Source: Triticum aestivum
Lineage: Eukaryota > Streptophyta > Magnoliopsida > Poales > Poaceae
Length of the DNA: 64,000 nt
Assembly (NCBI RefSeq): GCF_018294505.1
Contig: NC_057809.1
Span: 421,312,233-421,376,232 of the forward strand
Direction: 5' to 3'
Part shown: positions 36,051 through 46,978 of the stretch, one piece after another
How the letters are laid out: every line of letters begins with the position of its first letter
Numbering within the stretch: the stretch's first letter is position 1
Translations under genes and position numbers: made by a program
The notes under the pieces: generated by a model
Databases searched by the model: none
Seen by the model: only the letters and a program-made list of their open reading frames with translations
Told to the model about the DNA's origin: nothing

Positions 36051-37639
36051 TGATACGTCTCCAACGTATCTATAATTTTTTATTGTTCCATGCTATATTA
36101 TATTCTGTTTTGGATGTTTATTGGGCTTTATTATACACTTTTATATTATTTTTGGGACTAACCTATCAACTGGAGGCCCAGCCCAAATTATTGTTTTTTT
36201 TTGCCTATTTCAGTGTTTCGAAGGAAAAAGATATCAAATGGAGTCCAAATGGAATGAAACCTTTGGGAACGTGATTTTCGGAACAGACGTGATCCAGAGG
36301 ACTTGGAGTCTACATAAAGCAATCAACAAGGAAGGCACGAGGTAGGGGGCATGCCTACCCCCCTGGGCGCGCCCTTCACCGTCATGGGCCCCTCATTGCT
36401 CCACCGACGTACTTCTTCCTCCTATATATACCCATATACCCTGGAAACATCATATACGGATCCAAAACCCTATTTCCACCGCCGCAACCTTCTGTACCCG
36501 TGAGATCCCATCTTGGGGCCATCTTCGGCGCTCCGCCGGGGGGGGGGGGAATTGATCATGGAGGGCTTTTACATCAACACCATAGCCTCTCCGATGATGT
36601 GTGAGTAGTTTACCTCAGACCTTCGGGTCCATAGTTATTAGCTAGATGGCTTCTTCTCTCTCTTTGGAACTCAATACCATGTTCTCCTCGATCTTCTTGG
36701 AATCTATTCGATGTAATCTTCTTTTGCGGAGTGTTTGTCGAGATCCGATGAATTGTGGGTTTATGATCAAGTTTATCTATGAACAATATTTGGATCTCCT
36801 CTGAATTCTTTTATGTATGATTGGTTATCTTTGCAAGTCTCTTCGAATTATCAGTTTGATTTGGCCTACTAGATTGATCTTTCTTGCAATGGGAGAAGTG
36901 CTTAGCTTTGGGTTCAATCTTGCGGTGCTCGATCCCAGTGACAGTAGGGGAAACAACGCGTATTGTATTGTTGCCATCGAGGATAAAAAGATGGGGTTTA
37001 TATCATATTGCATGAGTTTATCCCTCTACATCATGTCATCTTGCTTAAAGCATTACTCTGTTCTTATGAACTTAATACTCTAGATGCATGCTAGATAGTG
37101 GTCGATGTGTGGAGTAATAGTAGTAGATGCAGAATCATTTCGGTCTACTTGTCACGGACGTGATGCCTATATACATGATCATACCTAGATATTCTCATAA
37201 CTATGCTCAATTCTATCAATTGCTCGACAGTAATTCATTTACACACCGTAATACTTATGCTCTTGAGAGAAGCCACTAGTGAAACCTATGGCCCCCGGGT
37301 CTATTTTCCATCATATTGATCTCCCAACAACTTGCTATTTCTGGCGCCGTTTATTTTTGCAATCTTTACTTTTACTCTTTATTATAAAAATACCAAAAAT
37401 ATTATCTTATCATATCTATCAGATCTCACTCTCGTAAGTGACCGTGAAGGTATTGACAACCCCTTTATCGCGTTGGTTGCGAGGTTCTTATTTGTTTGTG
37501 TAGGTGCGTGGGACTCGAGTGTGGTCTCCTACTAGATTGATACCTTGGTTCTCAAAAACTGAGGGAAATACTTACGCTACTTTACTGCATCACCCTTTCC
37601 TCTTCAAGGGAAAACCAACGCAGTGCTCAAGAGGTACCA
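36051..37639 (+). repeat. 5' LTR of element E (1589 bp)
   Basis: It runs from TGATACGTCT to GAGGTACCA. A TATATATA box at 36423-36430 is followed by ACCCTATTTCCACCGCCGC. A run of twelve or more G near 36540 replaces GGAGGGGGC of the 3' LTR. Confidence 0.88.
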
Positions 37640-37650
37640 AGAAGGATTTC

Positions 37651-37668
37651 TGGCGCCGTTGTCGGGAA
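37651..37668 (+). other. primer-binding site of element E
   Basis: TGGCGCCGTTGTCGGGAA, close to the TGGCGCCGTTGCCGGGG primer site usual for Athila-type elements, eleven bases after the LTR. Confidence 0.8.
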
Positions 37669-37861
37669 GTCTACGCACAAGTCAAGACATACCAAGTACC
37701 CATCACAAACTCTTATCCCTCGCACTACATTATTTGCCATTTGCCTCTCATTTTCCTCTCCCCCACTTCACCCTTGCCGTTTTATCCGCCCTCTCTTTTT
37801 TGTCCACCTCTTTTTCGTTTGCTTCTTATTTGCTTGTGTGTTGGATTGCTCGCTTGTCACG

Positions 37862-39164
37862 ATGGCTCAAGACAATACTAAATTGTGTGACTTTACCAAT
37901 ACCAACAACAATGATTTTCTTAGCGCTTCGATTGCTCCTCTTACCGATGCTGAATCTTGTGAAATTAATGCTGCTTTGTTGAATCTTGTCGTGAAAGATC
38001 AATTCGCCGGCCTTCCTAGTGAAGATGCCGCTACCCATCTAAATAGCTTCATTGATTTGTGTGATATGCAAAAGAAGAAAGATGTATACAACGTTATTGT
38101 TAAATTGAAGCTATTTCCTTTTTCTCTTAGAGATCGTGCTAAAGCTTGGTTTTCTTCTTTGCCTAAAAATAGTATTGATTCATGGAATAGGTGCAAAGAT
38201 GCTTTTATCTCTAAGTATTTTCCTCCCACTAAAATCATCTCTCTTCGAAACGATATCATGAATTTTAAGCAACTTGATCATGAACATGTTGCACAAGCTT
38301 GGGAGAGGATGAAACTAATGATACGTAATTGCCCTACACATGGTTTGAATCTTTGGATGATTATACAAAAAATTTATGCCGGATTGAATTTTGCTTCTAG
38401 AAATCTTTTTCGGCCGCGGGAGGCACTTTTATGGAAATCATTTTAGGAGAATCTACTAAACTCCTAGATAATATTATGGTTAATTATTCTCAATGGCACA
38501 ACGAAAGATGTACTAATAAAAAAGTGCATGCGATAGAAGAAATTAATGTTTTGAGTGGAAAGATGGATGAACTTATGAAATTATTTTCTACTAAAAGTGT
38601 TTCTTCTGATCCTAATGATATGCCTTTGTATACTTTGATTGAGAATAATAATGAATCTATGGATGTGAATTTTGTTTTTAGGAATAATTTTTGTAACAAC
38701 ACTTATAGAGGAAACTTTAATCCTAGGCCATTCCCTAGTAATTCCTCTAATAATTATGGTAATTCCTAGAACAATTCGTATGGAAATTTTAATAAGATGC
38801 CCTCTGAATTCGAGACTAGTGTTAAGGAGTTTATGAATTCTCAAAAGAATTTCAATGCTTTGATTGAAGAAAAATTGCTTAAGGTTGATGAATTGGCTAT
38901 GAACGTTAATAGAATTTCTCTTGATGTGTTGATTCTTTGAAACTTAGATCTATTCCACCTAAGCATGATATCAATGAGTCTCTCAAAGCCATGATAATTT
39001 CCATTGATGTGTGCAAAGAAAGAACCGCTAGGATGCATGCTAAGAAAGATTGCTTTGTGAAAGCGTGTTCTTCTAGTTTATATGAGAATAAAGATGAAGA
39101 TCTAAAATTTATTGATGTGTCTCCTTTTAAATCTTTGTTTTGCAATATGAATCTTGATAAGTAG
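37862..39164 (+). pseudogene. gag of element E (Athila-type, frameshifted)
   Basis: The ATG at 37862 opens MAQDNTKLCDFTN. The gag core is clear (LKLFPFSLRDRAKAWFSSLP, then FKQLDHEHVAQAWERMK). The frame breaks near 38415; the next frame carries the continuation (MEIILGESTKLLDNIMVNYSQW) to a TAG at 38767-38769 in an Asn/Ser-rich spacer. A further frameshift near 38930 precedes the segment ending at 39164. No zinc knuckle is seen, as is common in this family. Confidence 0.8.
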
Positions 39165-39209
39165 GGGACTGAAGATGAGCCACCTTTACCTAGAAGTCGT
39201 TCCAAAAAT

Positions 39210-39941
39210 TTGGAGTTTTTAGATCTTGATGCGAAAATTGGTAAAAATGGGATTGAAGAAGTCAAAACTTTAGATATCGATAAACCCACTATTTTGGATC
39301 TCAAGGAATTTAATTATGATAATTGCTCTTTGATAGATTGTATTTCCTTGTTGCAATCCGAGCTAAATTCTCCTCATGCTTATAGTCAAAATAAAGATTT
39401 TACTGAACATATCGTTGATGCTTTGATGCAATCTTATGAAGAAAAACTCAAGTTGGAAGTTTCTATCCCTAGAAAACTTTATGATGAGTGGGAACCTACT
39501 ATTAAAATTAAAATGAAAGACCATGAATGCTATGCTTTGTGTGATTTGGGTGCTAGTGTATCCACGATTCCAAAAACTTTGTGTGATTTGCTAGGTTTCC
39601 GTGAATTTGATGATTCCTCTTTGAACTTGCACCTTGCGGATTCCACTATCAAGAAACCTATGGGAAGAATTAATGATGTTCTTATTGTTGCAAATAGGAA
39701 TTATGTGCCCGTAGATTTTATCGTTCTTGATATAGATTGCAATCCTTCATGTCCTATTATTCTTGGTAGACCTTTCCTTAGAACGATTGGTGCAATTATT
39801 GATATGAAGGAAGGGAATATTAGATTCCAATTTCTGTTAAGGAGAGGCATGGAACACTTTCCTAGAAATAAAATAAAATTACCTTATGAATCTATTATGA
39901 GATCCACTTATGGATTGCCCACCAAAGATGGCAATACTTAG
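39210..39941 (+). pseudogene. aspartic protease region of element E
   Basis: An open frame of 243 codons continues in frame after the TAG at 39162-39164. It has the retroviral-type protease core with CDLGASVSTIPKTL as the active-site segment (Asp-Leu-Gly-Ala, the Athila variant of Asp-Ser/Thr-Gly) and the second conserved segment PIILGRPFLRTIGAIID. It would process Gag. It ends at a TAG (39939-39941) with no reverse transcriptase after it. Confidence 0.8.
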
Positions 39942-42724
39942 ATCTATCCTTGTTTTTATGTCTAGCTAAGGGCGTTAAACGATAGCGCTTGTTGGGAGGC
40001 AACCCAATCTTATTTTAGTTTTTTTGCTTTTTGCTTCAGTTTAGTAATAAATATTTGATCTAGCCTCTGGTTAGATTTTTTATGTTTTAGTTAGTGTTGG
40101 TGCCAAGTTAAACCTATAGGATCTTCTTGGGTGATAGTTATTTGATCTTGCTGAAAATTCCAGAAACTTTATGTTCACGAATATAATTGTTAAAAATTAC
40201 CAGAAAGTTATAAAATACTGATTCCAATTGCAGTAGATCAGCAAACAAATTTTCTAGGTCTTCCTATTTTGGTAGAAGTTTTGGAGTTAAAGAAGTTTGC
40301 GTTAGTTACAGATTACTACAGACCGTTATGTTATTGACAGATTCTGTTTTTCGTGTGTTGTTTGCTTATTTTGATGAATCTATGTCTAGTAAAATAGTTT
40401 ATAAACCATAGAGAAGTTGGAATATAGTGGGTTTAACACCAATATAAATAGATAATGAGTTTAATACAGTACCTTGAAGTGGTGTTTTGTTTTTCTTTCG
40501 CTAATGGAGCTCACATGATTTTCTGTTAAGTTTTGTGTTGTGAAGTTTTCAAGTTTTGGGTAAAGATTTGATGGATTATGGAACAAGGAGTGGCAAGAGA
40601 CTAAGCTTGGGGATGACCATGGCGCCCACAAGATAATCCAAGGACACCAAAAAGCCAAAGCTTGGGGATGCCCCGGAAGGTATCCCCTCTTTCGTCTTCG
40701 TCCATCGGTAACTTTACTTGGAGCTACATTTTTATTCACCACATGATATGTGTTTTGCTTGGAGTGTCTTGTATGATTTGAGTCTTTGATTTTTAGTTTA
40801 CCACAATCATCCTTGCTGAATACACTTTTGAGAGAGACACACATGATTCGGAATTTATTAGAATACTCTATATGCTTCACTGAAATCTTTTGAGCTATAT
40901 AATTTTTGCTCTAGCGCTTCACTTATATCTTTTAGAGCACGGTGGTGGATTTGTTTTATAGAAACTATTGTTCTCTCATGCTTCACTTATATCATTTTGA
41001 GAGTCCTACAAAACAACATGGTAATTTGCTTTAATTGTGAAATTAGTCCTAATATGCTAGGTATTCAAGATTAGTAAAACTTTCTTATGAGTGTGTTGAA
41101 TACTAAGAAAAGTTTGATGCTTGATGATTGTTTTGAGATATGGAGGTAGTAATATTAAAGTTGTGCTAGTTGAGTAGTTGTGAATTTGAGAAATACTTCT
41201 GTTGAAGTTTGCAAATCCCGTAGCATGCACGTATGGTAAACGTTATGTAACAAATTTGAAACATGAGGTGTTATTTGATTGTCCTCCTTATGAGTGGCGG
41301 TCGAGGACGAGCGATGGTCTTTTCCTACCAATCTATCCCCCTAGGAGCATGCGCGTAGTGCTTGGTCTTTGATGACTTATAGATTTTTGCAATAAGTATA
41401 TGAGTTATTTATGACTAATGTTGAGTCCATGGATTATACGCACTCTTAACCTTCGATAATGGCTAGCCTCTTCGGTACCGTGCATTGCCCTTTCTCACCT
41501 TGAGAGTTGGTGCAAACTTCACCGGTGCATCCAAACCCCGTGATACGATACGCTCTATCACACATAAGCCTCCTTATATCTTCCTCAAAACAGCCACCAT
41601 ACCTACCTATTATGGCATTTCCATAGCCATTCCGAGATATATTGCCATGCAACTTTCCACCGTTTCGTTTATCATGACACGTTCATCATTGTCATATTGC
41701 CTTACATGATCATGTAGTTGAAATTGTATTTGTGGCAAAGCCACCATGCATATTATTTAGTACATGTCACTCTTGATTCATTGCCCATCCCGGTACACCG
41801 CCGGAGACATTCATATAGAGTCATACTTTGTTCTAGTATCAAGTTGTAATCATTGAGTTCTAAATGAATAGAAGTGTGATGATCATCATTCATAGAGCAT
41901 TGTCCCAAAAAAAGAGAGACAAAGGCCAAAAGAAAAAAAAAGGCCCAAAAAAAGGAAAATAAAAGGGGCAATGTTACTATCCTTTTTCATACTTGTGCTT
42001 CAAAGTAGCACCATCATCTTTATGATAGATAGTCTCTTGTTTTCTCACTTTCATATACTAGTGGGAATTTTTCATTATAGAACTTGGCTTGTATATTCCA
42101 ACAGTGGGCTTCCTCAAATTCCCTAGGTCTTCGTGAGCAAGCAAGTTGGATGCACACCCACTTAGTTTCTTTTGTTGAGCCTTCATACATTTATAGCTCT
42201 AGTGCATCCATTGCATGGCAATCCCTACTCCTTGCATTAACATCAATTGATGGGCATCTCCCTAGCCCGTTGATTATCCGCGTCAATGTGAGACTTTCTC
42301 CTTTTTTGTCTTCTCCACATAACCCCCATCATCATATTCTATTCCACCCATAGTGCTATATCCATGGCTCACGCTCATGTATTGCGTGAAAGTTGAAAAA
42401 AGTTTGAGATTACTAGGGGTAGTGCATGATGAGAGCATTCTTGTGTGACAAAAATGGAGCATGACCAAACTATATGAATTTTGTAGGGATGAACTTTCTT
42501 TGGCCATGTTATTTTGAGAAGACATAATTGCTTAGTTAGTATGCTTGAAGTATTATTACTTTTATGTCAATATTAAACTTTTATCTTGAATCTTTGGATC
42601 TGAATATTCATACCACAATTAAGAGGGTTACATTAAAATTATGCCAAGTAGCATTCCACATCAAAAATTCTATTTTTATCATTTACCTACTCGAGGACGA
42701 ACAGGAATTAAGCTTGGGGATGCT
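39942..42724 (+). other. noncoding internal region of element E
   Basis: About 2.8 kb without a supported gene. It has a purine-rich stretch near 41905-41980 with oligo(A) runs and two early copies (40603, 40658) of the AAGCTTGGGGATG motif that also forms the polypurine tract at 42710. Pol genes would normally lie here. Confidence 0.6.
42710..42724 (+). other. polypurine tract of element E
   Basis: AAGCTTGGGGATGCT directly before the 3' LTR start TGATACG at 42725. Confidence 0.75.
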
Positions 42725-44291
42725 TGATACGTCTCCAACATATCTATAATTTTTTATTGTTCCATGCTATATTATATTCTGTTTTGGATGTTTATTGGGC
42801 TTTACTATACACTTTTATATTATTTTTGGGACTAACCTATTAACCGGAGGCCAAGCCCGAATTGCTGTTTTTTTTGCCTATTTCAGTGTTTCGAAGGAAA
42901 AGGATATCAAATGGAGTCCAAATGGAATGAAACCTTCGGGAACGTGATTTTCGGAACAAACGTGATCCAGAGGACTTGGAGTCTACGTAAAGCAATCAAC
43001 GAGGAAGGCACAAGGCAGGGGGCGCGCCCTCCACCCCCGTGGCCCCCTCGTTGCTCCACCGATGTACTTCTTCCTCCTATATATACCCATATATCCTGGA
43101 AACATCATATACGGAGCCAAAACCCTATTTCCACCGCCGCAACCATCTGTACCCGTGAGATCCCATCTTGGGGCCGTCTCCGGCGCTCTGCCGGAGGGGG
43201 CATTGATCACGGAGGGCTTCTACATCAACACCATAGCCTCCCCGATGATGTGTGAGTAGTTTACCTCAGACCTTCGGGTCCATAGTTATTAGCTAGATGG
43301 CTTCAGCTCTCTCTTTGGATCTCAATACCATGTTCTCCTTGATCTTCTTGGAGATCTATTCGATGTAATCTCCTTTTGCGGTGTGTTTGTCGAGATCCGA
43401 TGAATTGTGGGTTTATGATCAAGTTTATTTATGAACAATATTTGAATCTCCTCTGAATTCTTTTATGTATGATTGGTTATCTTTGCAAGTCTCTTTGAAT
43501 TATCAGTTTGGTTTGGCCTACTAGATTGATCTTTCTTGCAATGGGAGAAGTGCTTAGCTTTGGGTTCAATCTTGCAGTGCTCGATCCCAGTGATAGTAGG
43601 GGTAACGACAGGTATTGTCTTATTGCCATCGAGGATAAAAAGATGGGGTTTATATCATATTACATGAGTTTATCCCTCTACATCATGTCATCTTGCTTAA
43701 AGCATTACTCTATTCTTAGGAACTTAATACTCTAGATGCATGCTGGATAGCGGTCGATGTGTGGAGTAATAGTAGTAGATGCAAAATCGTTTCAGTCTAG
43801 TTGTCACGGACGTGATGCCTATATACATGATCATACCTAGATATTCTCATAACTATGCTCAATTCTATCAATTGCTTGACATCAATTCGTTTACCAACCA
43901 TAATACTTATGCTCTTGAGAGAAGCCACTAGTGAAACCTATGGCCCCCGGGTCTATTCTCCATCATATTAATCTCCCAACAACTAGCTATTTCTCGCGCC
44001 ATTTATTTTGCAATATTTACTTTTACTCTTTATTATAAAAATACCAAAAATATTATCTTATCATATCTATCAGATCTCACTCTCGTAAAGTGGCAGTGAA
44101 GGGATTGATAACCCATTTATCACGTTGGTTGCTAGGTTCTTATTTGTTTGTGTAGGTGCGTGGGACTCGAGCATGGTCTCCTACTGGATTGATACATTGG
44201 TTCTCAAAAACTGAGGGAAATACTTACACTACTTTACTTCATCACTCTTTCCTCTTCAAGGGAAAACCAACGCAGTGCTCAAGAGGTAGCA
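42725..44291 (+). repeat. 3' LTR of element E (1567 bp)
   Basis: It runs from TGATACGTCT to GAGGTAGCA, collinear with 36051-37639, with TATATATA at 43078-43085. It differs by scattered substitutions and small indels. Confidence 0.88.
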
Positions 44292-44296
44292 GCTAC
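44292..44296 (+). other. right target-site duplication GCTAC of element E
   Basis: Matches 36046-36050. Element-D sequence resumes with CCTTATGG after it. Confidence 0.92.
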
Positions 44297-45111
44297 CCTT
44301 ATGGAACTTGTCATACTATTGAAGTTGTCAATACCCGAGATCAAGGTGTGTCGGAGAAAGACTGGAACATGGAGCGTTAAAACTCGAAGTTTTTGACAAG
44401 AAAACCCTAAGGCAGGAGATATCGACCATGGAATGATAGCTCATGCAAATGACACGGGCATAAACACGGCTATCCATGATGTTATCGCCCGCCTATGCTA
44501 TTGCCACCGGTGCTGAGTTAAGCATGTATTTCTTTGGAAGGATTGGATGGTAGAAGGCTGATGGAGCCTCGATCAGCAAATGATGAAGTTTTAACCTTAG
44601 CTGGTGTATCGCCATGATCTGGAGTATTACATCAAGATTTTTAAGATGGACCTTCAGGAAGTCGTATTTGAAGAGAAAGCATTTTGTGAAGAATTTAGGA
44701 CCCAGAAGCTGAAGTAGCCAAGATAGAGGAACAAAACCTCGAGATACTGGAGATTCATCAGGAACTGAGGGACAGTAGGACCATGGTTCGTGCCAAGGAT
44801 GTTGAAATCCAGAAGTTTGGAATGCAACTCTTAAAGGACCCAGTAGAAGAACTTGAGAAGATCAGCAAGAACGATCGAAAGAAGCCATCGAAGACATGAA
44901 CAAGACTTGAAGAGTTTGGCAACCTTAAAGATTTATTGACCTTTAGAAGACCAAACCCCTGTTGGATGCGACGATTGTGAGTTGTCATTTGTTTGATGCT
45001 TTTCCGAAACCCACAAAATAAAACCGTCTTTTCAAAAACTATTTGGTTGTATTGTGTGTATTCCTCTCTACCTCTCCTGTCCCACCCCAAAACCCTTGAA
45101 ACCAATAGAGG

Positions 45112-45943
45112 ATGAATGGAGATGAACTCACATTTCTGGGATCGATAAGTCAATTGGAGACGGACCAATGGATTCAAAACATGGAAGATCACATGAAGAA
45201 TAACACTTTAGCCGGAAAGGATATGGCCCAGCATGCTCTTCAGTGCTTTGAAAGAGGTGCTGCTACTTGGTGGAGGATGTACCAAACCATCAATGGATGG
45301 AAAAGAGTAACCACTTGGAAAGAATTTAAGTTGACTCTGCCAAAGTCTCGGCTTGTGTCCCAGAAATTGAAGCCTTATGGAAATGATATGAAGGAATCCT
45401 GGTGCATGCAAGATTTGTGGAGAAATAGGACACACCCATAAAGAACACAATGATGGATGCTCTCATTGTGAAGAACATCACCTAGAGGAAGAATGCCCAA
45501 CTAGGCAGATTACTTATTTCTTGTGTGAAGGGACTACCCACTACCTGGCTTAGTGTCACATTTACCCCATTGTACAAAGAACCATGCAACAGAAGAAAGA
45601 AGCAATGAAAGGAGCCCTCATGGAAATTTTAGAAGAACCTGTGATGAAGGAAGAGGTGGAGGACACACCCGAAGAAGACCCAATTAAACCCTACACTAAG
45701 TCTTGCTACTCATGTGGAGAAGAAGGACACATTTACCAGAATTGTCTGAAGGGAGATCTAGTAGAATTCCCGACAGAAGAAGTAGAGTATGACCCATAGG
45801 AAATAGAAGCCCTGATTGGCACGGAAAAGTCCAGGAAGAGAAAAAGATTAGATTCCAGGAACAACCCAATTACTACAAAGAAGGACCTGAGTCATATCAC
45901 ATGTTTCAGGTGCAAAGATTCATGGCACTACTTCAGTGGTTGC
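45112..45943 (+). pseudogene. gag of element D with five zinc-knuckle-like motifs
   Basis: The ATG at 45112 opens a gag capsid-like segment (ETDQWIQNMEDHM, then ERGAATWWRMYQTINGWKRV). A frameshift, perhaps a deletion, lies near 45400. From 45407 one frame holds five Cys/His motifs: CKICGEIGHTHKEH (last Cys replaced by His), CSHCEEHHLEEEC (one residue short), YFLCEGTTHYLA-stop-C (first Cys now Tyr, TGT to TAT), CYSCGEEGHIYQNC and CFRCKDSWHYFSGC (both canonical). Stops are TAG at 45550-45552 and 45797-45799. Zinc knuckles bind element RNA for packaging. The element is cut at 45963 before any protease. Confidence 0.75.
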
Positions 45944-45963
45944 CCTAAAAGGAAGCCAAGGAC

Positions 45964-46446
45964 TATCGGTGTCAAAACCAGCGAATCTCGGGTAGGGGGT
46001 CCCGAACTGTGCGTCTAAGGTCGATGGTAACAGGAGACATGGGACATGATGTTTACCCAGGTTCGTGCCCTCTCTATGGAGGTAATACCCTACTTCCTAC
46101 TTGATTGATCTTGATGAATATGAGTATTTCAAGAGTTGATCTACCACGAGATTGTAATGGCTAAACCCTAGAAGTCTAGCCTGTATGACTATGGTAATGA
46201 ATATCATGCTATCCGGACTAAGATCTCCGGTTTATATAGACAACAGAGAGATCTAGGGTTACACAAGGTCAGTTACAGAAAAGGAATCTTCATAATCGGT
46301 CACCAAGCTTTGCTTCCACGCCAAGGAGAGTCCCATCCGGACACGCGGGAGAGTCTTCGGTCTTCGTATCTTCACAGCCCATTAGTCCGGCCCATGGCCA
46401 ACAGGCCGGACGCCCGAGGACCCCTTAGTCTAGGACTCCCTCGGTA
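45964..46446 (-). repeat. 3' LTR of element F1
   Basis: The inverse of the F2 5' LTR (51767-51862 plus 60226-60602). Landmarks on the plus strand are GGTGTCAAAACCAGCG, GGGTAGGGGGTCCCGAACTG and AGGACTCCCTCGGTA. The terminal dinucleotide at 45964 reads TA instead of TG. A TATATAAA box lies at 46238-46231 on the minus strand. The right edge is judged by comparison with F2 and may be off by a few bases. Confidence 0.75.
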
Positions 46447-46978
46447 GCCCCTGAACCTGGCTTCAATGACGAGGAGTCCGGCACGCAGATTTGTCTTCGA
46501 CATTGCAAGGCGGGTTCCCCTTTCCGAATTCCAAGACAGTCTTCGGACGTAATGATTGTATCCAGACCTGTGCACACAACCGCCGAGAGTGTAATATTCC
46601 ATGAGTCCAATCCGCTGACAACTTTTTGCAACATGACATCACGTCTGCCCGGTCATTATTTCGAATCGTTTTTTGTCTACCGCTCCATGTTTCGAGATGC
46701 GGTTGCCATTGGCACGTCTTGTCAAAGCAAAGATCGTGTCTCCTTATTGCGGGATTCTCATCAATACGGGTACGGGTAACCCAACCGTGCCATTTACACA
46801 GCCTTTGGGAATAGGCGAGTTTTAAGGTGAGTGGGGAGGCGCTTGATATTCATGGCCTTTATAAGGGGATAAGGATTCCCTTTTCTTCACCCACGCCTTC
46901 TCTCTTTCTCTGCCCTTCCATCCTCGAGCTCCAGCGCCCAAGTTCCCATCTTTCTCTATCTCTGGAAAGCATCCAACC
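46447..46978 (+). other. leader between F1 LTR and antisense gene
   Basis: No ORF is supported. The stretch holds the promoter and 5' UTR of the antisense gene, ending in a pyrimidine-rich segment (TCTCTTTCTCTGCCC) before the ATG at 46979. Confidence 0.5.
46860..46866 (+). promoter_or_regulatory. TATA box of the F1 antisense gene
   Basis: TATAAGG in GATATTCATGGCCTTTATAA, about 113 bases before the ATG at 46979. The F2 copy has the matching context (GATATTCATCCTCTTTATAA) at nearly the same distance from its ATG. Confidence 0.65.

Larger units (their letters stand above)
36051..44291 (+). mobile_element. complete Sabrina-like gypsy element E (Athila-type, nonautonomous)
   Basis: Both LTRs, primer site, polypurine tract and perfect 5-bp target-site duplication (GCTAC) are present, total 8241 bp. 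The LTR text beginning TGATACGTCTCCAACGTATC and the gag opening MAQDNTKLCDFTN are those I know from the Triticeae Sabrina family. Only gag and protease remnants are found; no reverse transcriptase, RNase H or integrase motif is visible in the 2.8 kb after the protease, so it must have moved with enzymes from another element. Confidence 0.82.
32586..45963 (+). mobile_element. gypsy retrotransposon D (long LTR, multi-knuckle gag), interrupted by element E
   Basis: A 3127-bp 5' LTR, a tRNA-Met primer site and a gag region lie on the plus strand. The internal part is split at 36050/44292 by the complete Sabrina-like element, whose target-site duplication lets the two halves be joined exactly. The element is itself cut at 45963 by element F1, so pol and the 3' LTR are outside the window or lost. 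It inserted into the FBD-type gene at 32585. Confidence 0.8.
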
